From Ancylobacter tetraedralis (lineage in GTDB: Bacteria; Pseudomonadota; Alphaproteobacteria; Rhizobiales; Xanthobacteraceae): a stretch of 64,000 nucleotides of DNA. Each line of letters starts with the position of its first letter. Position 1 is the stretch's first letter. The stretch lies in NCBI RefSeq assembly GCF_014195655.1, contig NZ_JACICD010000005.1:186001-250000 (forward strand), written 5' to 3'. Position numbers and translations under genes: made by a program. Shown here piece after piece: positions 52,729-62,737 of this stretch. The notes beneath the pieces are model-generated. The model had not been told where the DNA came from, searched no databases, and saw only the letters and a program-made list of their open reading frames with translations.

Positions 52729-54315
52729 TCAGAACACCAGCGGCTTGGCCTGCTTGACCGAGGGGATCGCCTGCACCTTGGCGAGCAGCTCGGCCGGCAC
52801 CACGCCGTCCACCTCGACCAGCGCGATCGCGTCGCCGCCCTGCCGGTCGCGGCCGAGCGCGAAGGTGGCGATGTTGATGCCGGCGTCGCCCAGCAGGCTG
52901 GCGAAGCGGCCGACGAAGCCGGGCCGGTCCTCGTTGGTGACATAGAGCATGGAGGCGGCGAATTCGGCGTCGACCTTGATGCCCTTGATGTCGACGATGC
53001 GCGGGCGCCCGTCGGCGAACACCGTGCCGGAGATGGAACGCTCCAGCTTGTCGGAGACCACGGTGAGCGTCACCAGGCTCTCATAGTCGCCGGCCACTTC
53101 GCGGGTGGTCTCCTCGACCACGATGCCGCGCTCCTTGGCGACGCTCGGCGCCGAGACGACATTCACGTCGGCCAGGGCCGGGCGCAGCAGGCCGGCCACC
53201 GCCGCCGAGGTGAGCGCCTTGATCTTCAGCTCCGCCACCGCGCCCTGATAGGTGATGCGCACGGTCTTGATGTCGGTGTCGGTGAGCTGGCCGGCAAACG
53301 AGCCGAGCTTCTCGGCGAGTTCGATGAAGGGTTTCAGCCGCGGCGCTTCCTCCGCCGTGATGGAGGGGAAGTTCACCGCGTTGGAAATGGCGCCGCGCAG
53401 CAGATAGTCGCTCATCTGCTCGGCCACCTGCAGCGCCACGTTTTCCTGCGCTTCCGTCGTGGAGGCGCCCAGATGCGGGGTGCAGATCACGTTGGGATGG
53501 CCGAAGAGCGGGTTTTCCGTCGCCGGCTCGGTGGAGAACACATCGAAGGCGGCGCCCGCGACCTGGCCGGAATCCAGCGCCGCGGCAAGGGCAGCCTCAT
53601 CGACCAGGCCGCCGCGCGCGCAGTTGATGATGCGCACGCCCTTCTTCGTCCGGGCGAGCGCCTCGGCGGAGAGCACGTTGCGGGTCTTGTCGGTCAGCGG
53701 CGTGTGCAGGGTGATGATGTCGGCGCGGGCGAGAAGCTCGTCCAGTTCCACCTTCTCCACGCCGATGTCGCGCGCGCGCTCGATGCTGAGGAAGGGATCG
53801 AAGGCGATGACCTTCATCTTCAGCCCGATGGCGCGGTCGGCGACGATGGAGCCGATATTGCCGCAGCCGATGATGCCGAGCGTCTTGGCGGTCAGCTCCA
53901 CGCCCATGAAGCGGTTCTTCTCCCACTTGCCAGCCTGGGTCGAGGCGTCGGCGGCGGGGATCTCGCGGGCCAGCGCGAACATCATGGCGATGGCGTGCTC
54001 GGCGGTGGTGATGGAATTGCCGAACGGCGTGTTCATCACGATCACACCCTTGGCGGTGGCGGCCGGGATGTCGACATTGTCGACGCCGATGCCGGCGCGG
54101 CCGACCACTTTCAGCCGCTTGGCGTTTTCGAGGATCTTCGGCGTGACCTTGGTCGCCGAGCGGATGGCGAGACCATCATAATTGCCGATGATCTCGGCCA
54201 GCTTGTCCTTGTCCTTGCCGAGGGCCGGCTGGAAATCGACCTCGATGCCGCGATCCCGGAAGATCTGCACCGCGGCGGGGGAGAGGGCATCGGAAATCAG
54301 AACGCGGGGAGCCAT
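52729..54315 (-). CDS. serA: D-3-phosphoglycerate dehydrogenase with ACT domain
   Basis: A 528-residue long-form SerA (type 1). The NAD motif is LGIIGCGNIGSIVADRA; catalytic Arg is in INCARGGLVDE, Glu in DVFSTEPATE and His in CTPHLGASTTEAQ. Residues about 320-450 form the allosteric-substrate-binding domain, and the last ~75 an ACT domain (YVTNEDRPGFVGRFASLLGD) that usually senses serine. The ATG at 54315 has AGGA upstream; an ATG at 54324 is an alternative. It follows serC on the same strand after 220 bases. Confidence 0.95.
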   Translation of the reverse strand: MAPRVLISDALSPAAVQIFRDRGIEVDFQPALGKDKDKLAEIIGNYDGLAIRSATKVTPKILENAKRLKVVGRAGIGVDNVDIPAATAKGVIVMNTPFGNSITTAEHAIAMMFALAREIPAADASTQAGKWEKNRFMGVELTAKTLGIIGCGNIGSIVADRAIGLKMKVIAFDPFLSIERARDIGVEKVELDELLARADIITLHTPLTDKTRNVLSAEALARTKKGVRIINCARGGLVDEAALAAALDSGQVAGAAFDVFSTEPATENPLFGHPNVICTPHLGASTTEAQENVALQVAEQMSDYLLRGAISNAVNFPSITAEEAPRLKPFIELAEKLGSFAGQLTDTDIKTVRITYQGAVAELKIKALTSAAVAGLLRPALADVNVVSAPSVAKERGIVVEETTREVAGDYESLVTLTVVSDKLERSISGTVFADGRPRIVDIKGIKVDAEFAASMLYVTNEDRPGFVGRFASLLGDAGINIATFALGRDRQGGDAIALVEVDGVVPAELLAKVQAIPSVKQAKPLVF

Positions 54316-54535
54316 CGGCTTCATCCTGTTCAAGAATGGGAAAATCGACCCGCGCGACGCGGGAGCCATCCCCCGCCGCTGGCGGGAGAGGACGACGAAG
54401 CGTTCGTCGGGCAAAGGCCCTGAAGGCGCGACGGCGAGACGCGGCCGGGAGAGAAAAGCCAATTCGCCGTCGACGCGGAGCCTCGACCCCTTCGCCGTCC
54501 CCTCGCGTCAGCGGCGGGGCACGCACGAGAAGGCG

Positions 54536-55711
54536 TCAGGCGGCTTTGCGCAGGGCCGTTTTGGCGTCCGCGAAGGCCCAGTCGAGCCAGGGCAGCAGCG
54601 CCTCGAGATCGGCCGTCTCGACCGTGGCGCCCGCCCAGATGCGCAGGCCCGCCGGCGCGTCGCGATAGGCGCCGATGTCATAGGCGACCTTGGCCTTTTC
54701 CAGCGCGCCGGCGATCGCCTTGGCGAAAGCCGCCTGCGCGTCGGGCGCCAGCGCCTTCACCTCGGGATCGCTCACGATGAGGCAGACCGAGGTGTTGGAG
54801 CGCGTCGCCGGATCGGTCGCGAGGAAGTCGACCCACGGCGTGCGGGCGACATAATCGGCCAGAACCTTGAAATTGGCGTCCGAGCGCGCCCGCAGCGCGG
54901 CACCGCCGCCGATCGCCTTGGCCCAGTTCAGCGCGTCGAGATAGTCCTCCACGCAGAGCATGGACGGGGTGTTGATCGTCTCGCCCTCGAACAGGCCCTC
55001 GACCAGCTTGCCGCCCTTGGTCATGCGGAAGATCTTCGGCAGCGGCCAGGCCGGCACGTAGCTCTCCAGCCGCTCCACCGCGCGCGGCGAGAGGATGAGC
55101 ATGCCGTGGCCGCCCTCCCCGCCCAGCACCTTCTGCCAGGAGAAGGTCACGACATCGAGCTTGGCCCAGTCCATGTCCTGCGCGAAGGCGGCGGAAGTGG
55201 CGTCGCAGAGGGTGAGGCCGGTGCGGTCCGCAGAAATCCAGTCGGCGTTCGGCACGCGCACGCCCGAGGTGGTGCCGTTCCAGGTGAAGACCACGTCATG
55301 GTCGAAATTCACCTGGGCGAGATCGGGCAATTCGCCATAGCCGGCCTTGAGAACGCGGGCGTCCTTGAGCTTGAGCTGCTTGACGACATCCGTCACCCAG
55401 CCCTCGCCGAAGCTCTCCCATGCCAGCAGGTCGACCGGGCGGGCGCCGAGCAGCGACCACAGCGCCATCTCCACCGCCCCGGTGTCGGAGGCGGGAACGA
55501 TGCCGATGCGGTAGTCGGCGGGAATGTCGAGAATCTCGCGGGTGAGGTCGATGGCCAGCTTCAGCTTGGCCTTGCCCACCTTGGCGCGGTGCGAGCGGCC
55601 GAGCGGTGCGTCGCTCAGGCCTTCCAGCGTCCAACCGGGACGCTTGGCGCAGGGGCCGGACGAGAAATTGGGATTCGCCGGCTTGATCGCCGGCAGAGCG
55701 CTGTTCGTCAT
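54536..55711 (-). CDS. serC: Phosphoserine aminotransferase
   Basis: A 391-residue PLP enzyme making O-phosphoserine from phosphohydroxypyruvate. It is the alphaproteobacterial form: [46 protein letters not shown] and [20 protein letters not shown] (PLP Lys in SWQK). [16 protein letters not shown] follows. It is the first gene of the serine pair serC-serA; the leader carries hairpins suggestive of the serC RNA motif. Confidence 0.95.
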   Translation of the reverse strand: MTNSALPAIKPANPNFSSGPCAKRPGWTLEGLSDAPLGRSHRAKVGKAKLKLAIDLTREILDIPADYRIGIVPASDTGAVEMALWSLLGARPVDLLAWESFGEGWVTDVVKQLKLKDARVLKAGYGELPDLAQVNFDHDVVFTWNGTTSGVRVPNADWISADRTGLTLCDATSAAFAQDMDWAKLDVVTFSWQKVLGGEGGHGMLILSPRAVERLESYVPAWPLPKIFRMTKGGKLVEGLFEGETINTPSMLCVEDYLDALNWAKAIGGGAALRARSDANFKVLADYVARTPWVDFLATDPATRSNTSVCLIVSDPEVKALAPDAQAAFAKAIAGALEKAKVAYDIGAYRDAPAGLRIWAGATVETADLEALLPWLDWAFADAKTALRKAA

Positions 55712-55717
55712 GGATAA

Positions 55718-55779
55718 CCATCCTTCCAGATGGGTGCCCCTCGGTGGGGAGGGGTGGCCCGATCCGGGATGTACTCCCG
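55718..55779 (-). ncRNA. Candidate serC-type RNA leader
   Basis: On the transcribed strand three hairpins precede the serC start: GGGA/TCCC (55767-55779), CCCCT/AGGGG (55737-55754) and CCATC/GATGG (55718-55733). The last encloses the GGAAGG ribosome site in its loop six bases before the ATG region. A conserved serC RNA motif upstream of serC in alphaproteobacteria has been described; position and shape fit, but I matched it by eye only. Control would be translational. Confidence 0.45.
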
Positions 55780-55840
55780 CCCGGCGGGCGGCGCAAGAGG
55801 CCCCGCAGCCCAGCGCAGCCCCGCGCCAAAAGGTCGCCGC

Positions 55841-56578
55841 TCAGTCGAACAGGAAGCGCAGGCCGAGCCGGAATTCGTGCGCGTTCTGGTTGAGCGAGCT
55901 CCAGCCGCCGCCGATATCGGCGCTGTCGATGGCGATATAGCGGTAGCCCGCATCGACCACCCATTTCGGCGCGAGTTCCACCGACACGCCGGCCATCAGT
56001 GCCCAGGCGAAGCCCCAGCCATCACCGCCCTTGAGCGAGCCGGCGGGAAAGCTGATGTCGGAAATCGAGAGATAGCCGGCACCGGCGCCCGCGCCGACAT
56101 AGGGCGTGAAGCCATGCCAGCTGCCGAGATCGACATAGGCATTGGCAAGGGTGGTGAAGACGCTCAGCTCCCCGGTACCGCCGGCCACGCGCAGATCCGC
56201 CTGCGTGCGGTAATCCGCCGTCACGTCGACCCGCAACCAGTCGTTGAGCCGCACGCCGGCGCCGATGCCCAGCATCCAGGCGTCGCCGGTATCGGCCGCC
56301 GCCGGAAGAAACCCGAAGCGCAGCCCGTCCGGGGTCTCGTTGACGACATAACCGAGATCGCCGCGCAGGTACCAGCCGGCCCCCTCCTCGATCTGCGGCG
56401 CGTTCGCCAGCAGATCGTGAGCGAACACGTCGTCCGCCGATTCGCTCGCCACCTCGTCGGCACGGGCCGGCGCGGCGACGACGGCATTCATCGCGAGGCC
56501 CGCCGCCACGAGGCCGACGGAAAGGGCGATGACGCCCCTCAACCGCGAGATGATGGCCGTCCCACGCATAAGCGACAC
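55841..56578 (-). CDS. Outer-membrane beta-barrel protein (Omp25/31-like fold)
   Basis: A 245-residue exported protein. A signal peptide (VIALSVGLVAAGLAM ... AAPARADE) leads to a mature chain made of alternating amphipathic strands with many Gly/aromatic girdle residues: WYLRGDLGYVVNE, DAWMLGIGAGVRLNDWLRV, FTPYVGAGAGAGYLSISD, WVVDAGYRYIAIDSADIGG, and the terminal strand HEFRLGLRFLFD ending in Phe/Asp. Typical of eight-stranded rhizobial surface barrels. Function likely structural or adhesion; unknown. About 260 bases to the serC start on the same strand. Confidence 0.82.
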   Translation of the reverse strand: MSLMRGTAIISRLRGVIALSVGLVAAGLAMNAVVAAPARADEVASESADDVFAHDLLANAPQIEEGAGWYLRGDLGYVVNETPDGLRFGFLPAAADTGDAWMLGIGAGVRLNDWLRVDVTADYRTQADLRVAGGTGELSVFTTLANAYVDLGSWHGFTPYVGAGAGAGYLSISDISFPAGSLKGGDGWGFAWALMAGVSVELAPKWVVDAGYRYIAIDSADIGGGWSSLNQNAHEFRLGLRFLFD

Positions 56579-56806
56579 CCCCGATGCGCCGGCACCTGCC
56601 GACGGCTTTCGATGGAGGCAATGTCGCGGGGATTGTTTAAGGAGCGATTAACCCTAACGATTAACCACGTTGCCGAGGGGAGCGTGCACCCAGGCTGATG
56701 CCGTCCCCCATGCCACAGCCGGTGGGAGGACCGCTCGCGGGAAACGCGGCGGGAGCGTTAACCCCGCCGCGTTTCCCGCCGCGTCCGCGCCACTCCCGTT
56801 ATACTC

Positions 56807-57655
56807 TCACGGCTGCCGCGCCGCGCGGGCCGCCGCTTCTAGATGCGGCACCAGCTGCGCATCGAGCCGCAGCGCGCTGGCGAGGCGCGCGAGGAAGGCG
56901 CGCTCGGAAATGGTGTCGGCGTCGATGGTGAGCAGGGCCGCGATATAGACCTCGGCCGCCTGTTCCGGCGTCGCCGCCTCGCGCGCCAGCGCCTCGACGC
57001 TCGCCGGATTGGCCAGTTCGGCGGAGAGGAAACGCTCGGCCTCGTCCAGCCCGGCTCCCTCGTCGTTCAGCTTGGCGCCGATGGCGAGGCGCTCGCGCTC
57101 ATCCACATGGCCATCCGCCAGCGCGGCCGCGATCATCGCGCGCAAGAGCAGCACCGGCAGACCATTCGCGCCGGCCTGCGCGGGGTGGAACGGCGATTGC
57201 GCGGGCGGCAAGGCCGCATCGGCCGGCAGCGGCGTTGCCGCCTGCTGCGGCTGCTGGCCCTGCTGGTAATTCTGGTAGGCCTTGTAGGCCAGCGTGCCCA
57301 CGAGCGCGAGGCCGCCCAGCGCGACGGCGTTCTTGGCCACCTTGCGCCCGCCCTTCGAGCCGAGCACCAGCGAGACCAGCCCACCCGCCGCCGCGCCGGT
57401 GGCCAGCGAGCCGGCATTGCCGGAGAGATAGTCCCGGGCGCGGCCCATCAGGTCGCCACCGGCGCCCGGGGCGGATGGCGCGCCACCCTGCGCACCCGTC
57501 AGCCCGCCGGTGAGCCCGCCGATCAGGTCGCCCAGCGAGGAGCCCCCGGTCGCGCCGCCGTCCTGGCGGGCGGGGACACCGCCCTGCGTGCCTGCCGGGG
57601 CGCCGAGGAACTGGTCGAGGAGCCGCTTGGCATCGAAATTACCGCTGTTGAACAT
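56807..57655 (-). CDS. TerB/DUF533-family protein
   Basis: A 282-residue protein. The first 75 residues are Gly-rich and repetitive (LGDLIGGLTGGLTG). A membrane-associated Gly/Ala helix at about 90-125 includes GGLVSLVLGSKGGRKVAKNAV and ALVGTLAYKAYQNYQ. The C-terminal ~125 residues are a TerB-like helical domain: MIAAALADGHVDERERLAI, with the typical acidic metal-binding motif DGHVDEXE, and IDADTISERAFLARLA. DUF533 proteins are widespread and uncharacterised; a tellurite link is not implied. Confidence 0.8.
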   Translation of the reverse strand: MFNSGNFDAKRLLDQFLGAPAGTQGGVPARQDGGATGGSSLGDLIGGLTGGLTGAQGGAPSAPGAGGDLMGRARDYLSGNAGSLATGAAAGGLVSLVLGSKGGRKVAKNAVALGGLALVGTLAYKAYQNYQQGQQPQQAATPLPADAALPPAQSPFHPAQAGANGLPVLLLRAMIAAALADGHVDERERLAIGAKLNDEGAGLDEAERFLSAELANPASVEALAREAATPEQAAEVYIAALLTIDADTISERAFLARLASALRLDAQLVPHLEAAARAARQP

Positions 57656-57971
57656 GTCGCGTCCCGTTCTGTTGTCCGCTCGCAGGTAAGGCCCGATCGT
57701 GACTTCCGTAAGGAGAGGACGGTGTGGCCGATCAGCTTTCGGTGATAGGCGCCCGCCCTCACGCTCGCATGACGCGCCGAGTGCCGCACGGCCGCGACGG
57801 CAGCCGCGATTTCGTGGGGGCGCGCGTCGCCGAATGACAAGGCATGTCGCATTCGTTCAACGCCTGCGCCGAAACGATGCTCGCTCTTCGAGCCGGTCCG
57901 CGCGAGCATGTGCCATCCGGTCATGCGGGATGTCAGACCGCAGACGACGACGTCACCGTCGGAGGCTCAAC
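57656..57971. other. Divergent region between the DUF533 and soxB genes
   Basis: 316 bases with no supported gene and no strong palindrome. It should hold both promoters. A frame of 77 codons from 57844 has no ribosome site and overlaps soxB; rejected. No glycine-betaine regulator gene is adjacent. Confidence 0.5.
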
Positions 57972-59222
57972 ATGCAGAAATTCTCCGGCTTCGAGCTGTT
58001 CCGCCGCGCGCTTGGCGGCCACAAGAGCTGGCAGCCGCAATGGCGCAATCCTGAACCCAAGGCCGAATACGATGTGATCATCGTCGGCGCGGGCGGGCAT
58101 GGGCTGGCGGCGGCCTATTACCTCGCCAAGGAGCACGGCATCACCCGCGTCGCGGTCATCGAGCGCGGCTGGCTGGGCGGCGGCAATACCGGGCGCAACA
58201 CCACCATCGTGCGCTCCAACTACCTGTTCGACGAGAGCGCCGCGCTCTACGAGCACGCGGTGAAGCTGTGGGAGGGCCTCTCGCAGGACCTGAACTACAA
58301 CGTCATGTATTCCGCGCGCGGCGTGCTCATGCTGGCGCACAACCATCACGACGAGATCAGCTTCAAGCGCCATGTCCACGCCAACCGCCTGAACGGCGTG
58401 GACAATGAGTGGCTGAGCGCCGAGCAGGTCAAGGAATTCTGCCCGCCGCTCAACATCCGCTCGATGCGCTATCCCATCATCGGCGGCGCACTGCAGCGGC
58501 GCGGCGGCACCGCCCGGCATGACGCGGTGGCCTGGGGCTTTGCCCGGGCTGCGGATTCGCGCGGCGTCGACATCATCCAGAACTGCGAGGTGACCGGCAT
58601 CCGCCGCGGGCCGAGCGGCGCGGTCGAGGGCGTGGAAACCTCGAAAGGCTTCATCCGGGCGAAGAAGGTGGGCGTTTCCGCCGCCGGCCATACCAGCGTG
58701 GTGATGGCGATGGCCGGCGTGCGCATGCCGCTGGAGAGCTATCCGCTGCAGGCGCTGGTATCGGAGCCGGTGAAGCCGGCCTTCCCGACCGTCGTCATGT
58801 CCAACACCATCCACGCCTATATCTCGCAATCGGACAAGGGCGAGATGGTGATCGGCGCCGGCACCGACGCCTACACCTCCTATTCCCAGCGCGGCGCCCT
58901 GCACGTCACCACCCACACGCTGGACGCCATCTGCGAACTGGTTCCGCAGTTCCGGCGCCTGCGCATGCTGCGCAACTGGGGCGGCATCGTCGACGTGACG
59001 CCGGACCGCTCGCCGATCATCGCCAAGACGCCGGTGCCGGGCCTCTATGTGAATTGCGGCTGGGGCACCGGCGGCTTCAAGGCAACGCCCGGCTCGGGCA
59101 ACGTGTTCGCCCACACCATCGCGAAGGACGAGCCGCACAAGATCAACGCGCCCTTCACGCTGGAGCGCTTCCGCGACGGCTTCCTGATCGACGAGGCGGC
59201 CGCCGCCGCCGTCGCGCACTGA
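57972..59222 (+). CDS. soxB: Sarcosine oxidase, beta subunit
   Basis: A 416-residue FAD/covalent-FMN-containing subunit of heterotetrameric sarcosine oxidase (sarcosine + O2 to glycine, formaldehyde and H2O2; with tetrahydrofolate, methylene-THF). FAD motif [34 protein letters not shown] with a conserved His/Arg-rich segment; VAGHTS-type [14 protein letters not shown] and [16 protein letters not shown] near the end. GGAGG precedes the ATG at 57972. First gene of soxBDAG. Confidence 0.95.
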   Translation: MQKFSGFELFRRALGGHKSWQPQWRNPEPKAEYDVIIVGAGGHGLAAAYYLAKEHGITRVAVIERGWLGGGNTGRNTTIVRSNYLFDESAALYEHAVKLWEGLSQDLNYNVMYSARGVLMLAHNHHDEISFKRHVHANRLNGVDNEWLSAEQVKEFCPPLNIRSMRYPIIGGALQRRGGTARHDAVAWGFARAADSRGVDIIQNCEVTGIRRGPSGAVEGVETSKGFIRAKKVGVSAAGHTSVVMAMAGVRMPLESYPLQALVSEPVKPAFPTVVMSNTIHAYISQSDKGEMVIGAGTDAYTSYSQRGALHVTTHTLDAICELVPQFRRLRMLRNWGGIVDVTPDRSPIIAKTPVPGLYVNCGWGTGGFKATPGSGNVFAHTIAKDEPHKINAPFTLERFRDGFLIDEAAAAAVAH

Positions 59223-59238
59223 GGGCGGAGAGACCGAC

Positions 59239-59529
59239 ATGCTCATCATCAATTGCCCGTGGTGCGGCGCCCGGCCGGAAATCGAGTTCCGCTATGGCGG
59301 CGAGGCGCATGTCGCCCGCCCGGCCGATCCCGCCGCCATGTCCGACCAGGAATGGGCCGACTTTCTCTATAACCGCACCAACCCCAAGGGCCTGCACGCC
59401 GAGCGCTGGCGGCACATCCATGGCTGCGGACGCTATTTCAACGCCGTGCGCGACACGGTGAGCGACTTCTTCGTCACCACCTACAAGGCCGGCGAGCCGC
59501 GTCCGGACATCGGGGAGAGCGGGCAATGA
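59239..59529 (+). CDS. soxD: Sarcosine oxidase, delta subunit
   Basis: A 96-residue zinc-binding subunit. Zinc ligands are Cys6 and Cys9 (CPWCG), His59 and Cys63 (RHIHGCGRYF), exactly the family spacing. RTNPKGLHAERW is conserved. It lies 16 bases after soxB; a repeat-rich 145-base gap then precedes soxA. Confidence 0.95.
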   Translation: MLIINCPWCGARPEIEFRYGGEAHVARPADPAAMSDQEWADFLYNRTNPKGLHAERWRHIHGCGRYFNAVRDTVSDFFVTTYKAGEPRPDIGESGQ

Positions 59530-59533
59530 TCCG

Positions 59534-59655
59534 TCCTCTTCTCCCTCTCCCCGGCGGGGAGAGGGTTGGGGTGAGGGGTCTTCCCTTCTCCCTCGCCGCC
59601 CTTCCCCTCACCCGCCGCTCCGCGGCGACCTCTCCCCGGCGGGGAGAGGTGAAGA
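59534..59655. repeat. Extragenic repeat with inverted halves between soxD and soxA
   Basis: CTCTCCCCGGCGGGGAGAGG occurs at both ends of a block; in between, GGTTGGGGTGAGGGG and CCCCTCACCCGCCG-like arms face each other, so the whole can fold into a long hairpin. This CT/GA-rich unit is a common dispersed extragenic element of alphaproteobacteria. Here it interrupts an operon and may modulate the soxD/soxA ratio. Confidence 0.75.
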
Positions 59656-59674
59656 CAGCATCGGAGTCGCGGTC

Positions 59675-62600
59675 ATGACCAACCGCTTCCGCACCCATTC
59701 GGGCGGCCGCATCGATCGCGGCGCGCCGGTCTCGTTCCGTTTCGACGGCAAGACCTATTCCGGCTTCAAGGGCGACACGCTCGCCTCGGCGCTGATCGCC
59801 AACGGCGTGCATCTCGTCGGCCGCTCGTTCAAGTATCACCGCCCGCGCGGCTTCCTCTCCGCCGGTTCGGACGAGCCGAACGCGCTGGTCAATGTGGCCC
59901 GCGACGCCGCCCGCATGAGCCCGAACCTGCGCGCCACGCAGGTGGAACTCTATGAAGGGCTGAAGGCGACCAGCCAGAACCGCTGGCCCTCGCTCGGCTT
60001 CGACGCCGGCGCGGCCAACGACTTCGTCTCGCCCTTCCTGCCGGCCGGCTTCTACTACAAGACCTTCATGTGGCCGGCCGGGGCGTGGAAGCGCTTCTAC
60101 GAGCCGAAGATCCGCGCCATGGCGGGCCTCGGCGTCGCGCCCACCCTGCCCGATCCGGACCGCTACACCCAGAACTACGCCTATTGCGACGTGCTGGTGG
60201 TCGGCTCCGGCCCTGCCGGGCTCGCCGCCGCGCTGGCGGCCGCGGAGAGCGGCGCCACGGTGTGGCTGGTCGACGAGCAGCCGGAACTCGGCGGCTCGCT
60301 GCTGGCCGAGCGCACCGCCACGATCGAAGGCAAGCCGGCTCAGCAATGGTTGTCGGACACGCTCGCCACGCTGGCGGCGAAGGACAACGTCACGCTGCTG
60401 CCCCGCACCACCGCCTTCGCCTATTTCCCGCACAACATGATCGCGCTGGCCGAGCGCGTGACCGAACATCTCGCCGCCCCGGGCGCCGACCTGCCGCGCG
60501 AGCGGCTCTGGCAGCTGCGGGCGCGCGAGGTGGTGCTGGCGACCGGCGCGCTGGAACGCCCGCTGGTGTTCCCGGACAATGACCGGCCCGGCGTGCTGCT
60601 GGCCGATTCCGCGCGCACCTATCTCAACCGCTATGGCGCCAAGCCCGGCGATCGCGCGGTGATCTTCACCGCCTGCGATGCCGGCTACCGGACCGCGCTC
60701 GACCTCGCGGCTGGCGGCGTCGCCGTCGTTGCCGTGGCCGACCTCAGGCGCGAAGTGCATGGCGAACTGCCCGCCCGCGCGCTGGCGGCCGGCATCGACG
60801 TGCGCCCCGCCACGGTCGTGACGGGCACGACGGGGCGCCTGCGCGTCTCCGGCGCCAGGCTCGCCAAGATCAAGGGCGGGCCGAGCGTCGATCCGGTCGG
60901 CGCGTCCGAGACCCTTGCCTGCGACACGGTGCTGATGTCGGGCGGCTTCACCCCGAGCGTGCACCTGTTCTCGCAGTCGCGCGGCAAGCTGGTGTGGGAC
61001 GCGGCGAGCGGCGCCTATCTTCCCGGCAGCTCGGTGGAGCGCGAGCGTTCCGCCGGCGCCTGCCGCGGCATTACCGGCCTGCAGCGCGTGCTGGAAGACG
61101 GCTATGGGCAGGGCGAAGCGGCGGCGAGGGCCTCCCGTGACGCCTCCTCCCCCGCGCGCGGCGCCACGCCGCCGCCCGGCGCCTCCTCAAAGAGCTTCCC
61201 GGCCCAGGCCGACGATCTCGGCACGGACGGCTTCATCGGCGCCACCCCGCACGCGCGCAACCCGGCCTTCACCAAGGCCTTCGTCGACTGGCAGAACGAC
61301 GTCACCGCCAAGGACATCACGCTCGCCACCCGCGAGGGCTTCCGCTCCATCGAGCATGTGAAGCGCTACACCACGACGGGCATGGCGACGGACCAGGGCA
61401 AGACCTCGAACATGAACACCCTCGGCATCGTCGCCGAGGCGCTGGGCGAGAGCGTGCCGAAGATCGGCCTCACCACCTTCCGCCCGCCCTTCACGCCCAC
61501 CACCTTCGGCCTGTTCGCCGGAGCGGCGCGCGGCGACCAGTTCGATCCCGTTCGCAAGACCGCGATCCACGACTGGGCCGCCGAGCACGGCGCCGCCTTC
61601 GAGGACGTGTCGCTGTGGAAGCGCGCCTGGTATTTCCCCAAGGCACTGCCGGACGGGCGCCGGGAGGACCTGCACGCGGCGGTCGCCCGCGAATGCAAGG
61701 CGGTGCGGTCCTCGGTCGGCATGTTCGACGCCTCCACCCTCGGCAAGATCGAGGTGGTGGGACCGGATGCCGCCGAGTTCATGAACCGCATGTACACCAA
61801 CGCCTGGGCCAAGCTGGAGCCCGGCCGGCTGCGCTATGGCGTGATGCTGCGCGAGGACGGCTTCGTCATGGATGACGGCGTCGTCGGCCGGCTCAGCTCC
61901 GACCGCTTCCACGTGACGACCACCACCGGCGGCGCGCCGCGCGTGCTCGCCCATATGGAGGACTATCTCCAGACCGAGTGGCCGGAGCTCGACGTGTGGC
62001 TGACCTCGACCACGGAGCAATGGGCGGTCATCGCGGTGCAGGGGCCGAAGGCCCGCGAGGTGCTCGCGCCCCTCATCGAGGGCATCGACCTCGCCAAGGA
62101 AGCCTTCCCGCACATGAGCGTGCGCGAGGGCACCATTCTCGGCGTGCCGACCCGGCTGTTCAGCGTATCCTTCACCGGCGAGCTGGGCTTCGAGGTCAAT
62201 GTCCCCGCGCACTATGGCCGCGCGGTATGGGAGGCGATCTTCGCCGCCGGCCAGCCCTTCGGCATCACGCCCTACGGCACCGAGACGATGCACGTGCTGC
62301 GCGCCGAGAAGGGTTACATCATCGTCGGCCAGGAGACGGACGGCACGCAGGTGCCGGACGACGTGAATCTCGGCTGGGCGGTGGGCAAGGCGAAGAAGGA
62401 CTTCGTCGGCAAGCGCTCGCTCGCCCGTGCCTCCATGAGCGCGCCGGACCGCAAGCAGCTGGTGGGCCTGCGCACCACCGACCCGAAAGTGGTGCTGGAG
62501 GAAGGCGCGCAGATCGTCGCCGATCCCAAGGCGCCGGTACCGGTGCCGATGCTCGGCTTCGTCACCTCGTCCTATTACAGCGCCGTGCTCGGCCATTCGA

Positions 62601-62737
62601 TCGCGCTGGCCGTCATCAAGGGCGGCCGGGCGCGGATCGGCACACGGCTGTCCGTCCCCATGCCCGACCGCGTCATCGAGGTCGAAATCGTGGAGCCGGT
62701 CTTCTACGACCCCAAGGGAGAGCGCCTCAATGGTTGA
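59675..62737 (+). CDS. soxA: Sarcosine oxidase, alpha subunit
   Basis: A 1020-residue multidomain subunit. Residues about 1-100 form a 2Fe-2S-like/N-terminal fold (YSGFKGDTLASALIANGVH). An NAD(P)-binding FAD domain includes VVGSGPAGLAAALAAAESGA and DEQPELGGSLL. The C-terminal 400 residues are a GcvT-like tetrahydrofolate domain (VSLWKRAWYFPKALP, GVMLREDGFVMDDGVVGRL, ELGFEVNVPAHYG). A linker near residues 485-515 is Ala/Ser/Pro-rich (SSPARGATPPPGAS) and unusually low-complexity, probably a loose insertion. It overlaps soxG by 8 bases. Confidence 0.95.
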   Translation: MTNRFRTHSGGRIDRGAPVSFRFDGKTYSGFKGDTLASALIANGVHLVGRSFKYHRPRGFLSAGSDEPNALVNVARDAARMSPNLRATQVELYEGLKATSQNRWPSLGFDAGAANDFVSPFLPAGFYYKTFMWPAGAWKRFYEPKIRAMAGLGVAPTLPDPDRYTQNYAYCDVLVVGSGPAGLAAALAAAESGATVWLVDEQPELGGSLLAERTATIEGKPAQQWLSDTLATLAAKDNVTLLPRTTAFAYFPHNMIALAERVTEHLAAPGADLPRERLWQLRAREVVLATGALERPLVFPDNDRPGVLLADSARTYLNRYGAKPGDRAVIFTACDAGYRTALDLAAGGVAVVAVADLRREVHGELPARALAAGIDVRPATVVTGTTGRLRVSGARLAKIKGGPSVDPVGASETLACDTVLMSGGFTPSVHLFSQSRGKLVWDAASGAYLPGSSVERERSAGACRGITGLQRVLEDGYGQGEAAARASRDASSPARGATPPPGASSKSFPAQADDLGTDGFIGATPHARNPAFTKAFVDWQNDVTAKDITLATREGFRSIEHVKRYTTTGMATDQGKTSNMNTLGIVAEALGESVPKIGLTTFRPPFTPTTFGLFAGAARGDQFDPVRKTAIHDWAAEHGAAFEDVSLWKRAWYFPKALPDGRREDLHAAVARECKAVRSSVGMFDASTLGKIEVVGPDAAEFMNRMYTNAWAKLEPGRLRYGVMLREDGFVMDDGVVGRLSSDRFHVTTTTGGAPRVLAHMEDYLQTEWPELDVWLTSTTEQWAVIAVQGPKAREVLAPLIEGIDLAKEAFPHMSVREGTILGVPTRLFSVSFTGELGFEVNVPAHYGRAVWEAIFAAGQPFGITPYGTETMHVLRAEKGYIIVGQETDGTQVPDDVNLGWAVGKAKKDFVGKRSLARASMSAPDRKQLVGLRTTDPKVVLEEGAQIVADPKAPVPVPMLGFVTSSYYSAVLGHSIALAVIKGGRARIGTRLSVPMPDRVIEVEIVEPVFYDPKGERLNG

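Noticed and set aside
59534..59655. CRISPR or insertion sequence at the soxD-soxA repeat
   Set aside because: Only one inverted pair, no spacers, no transposase; it looks like a dispersed extragenic palindrome.
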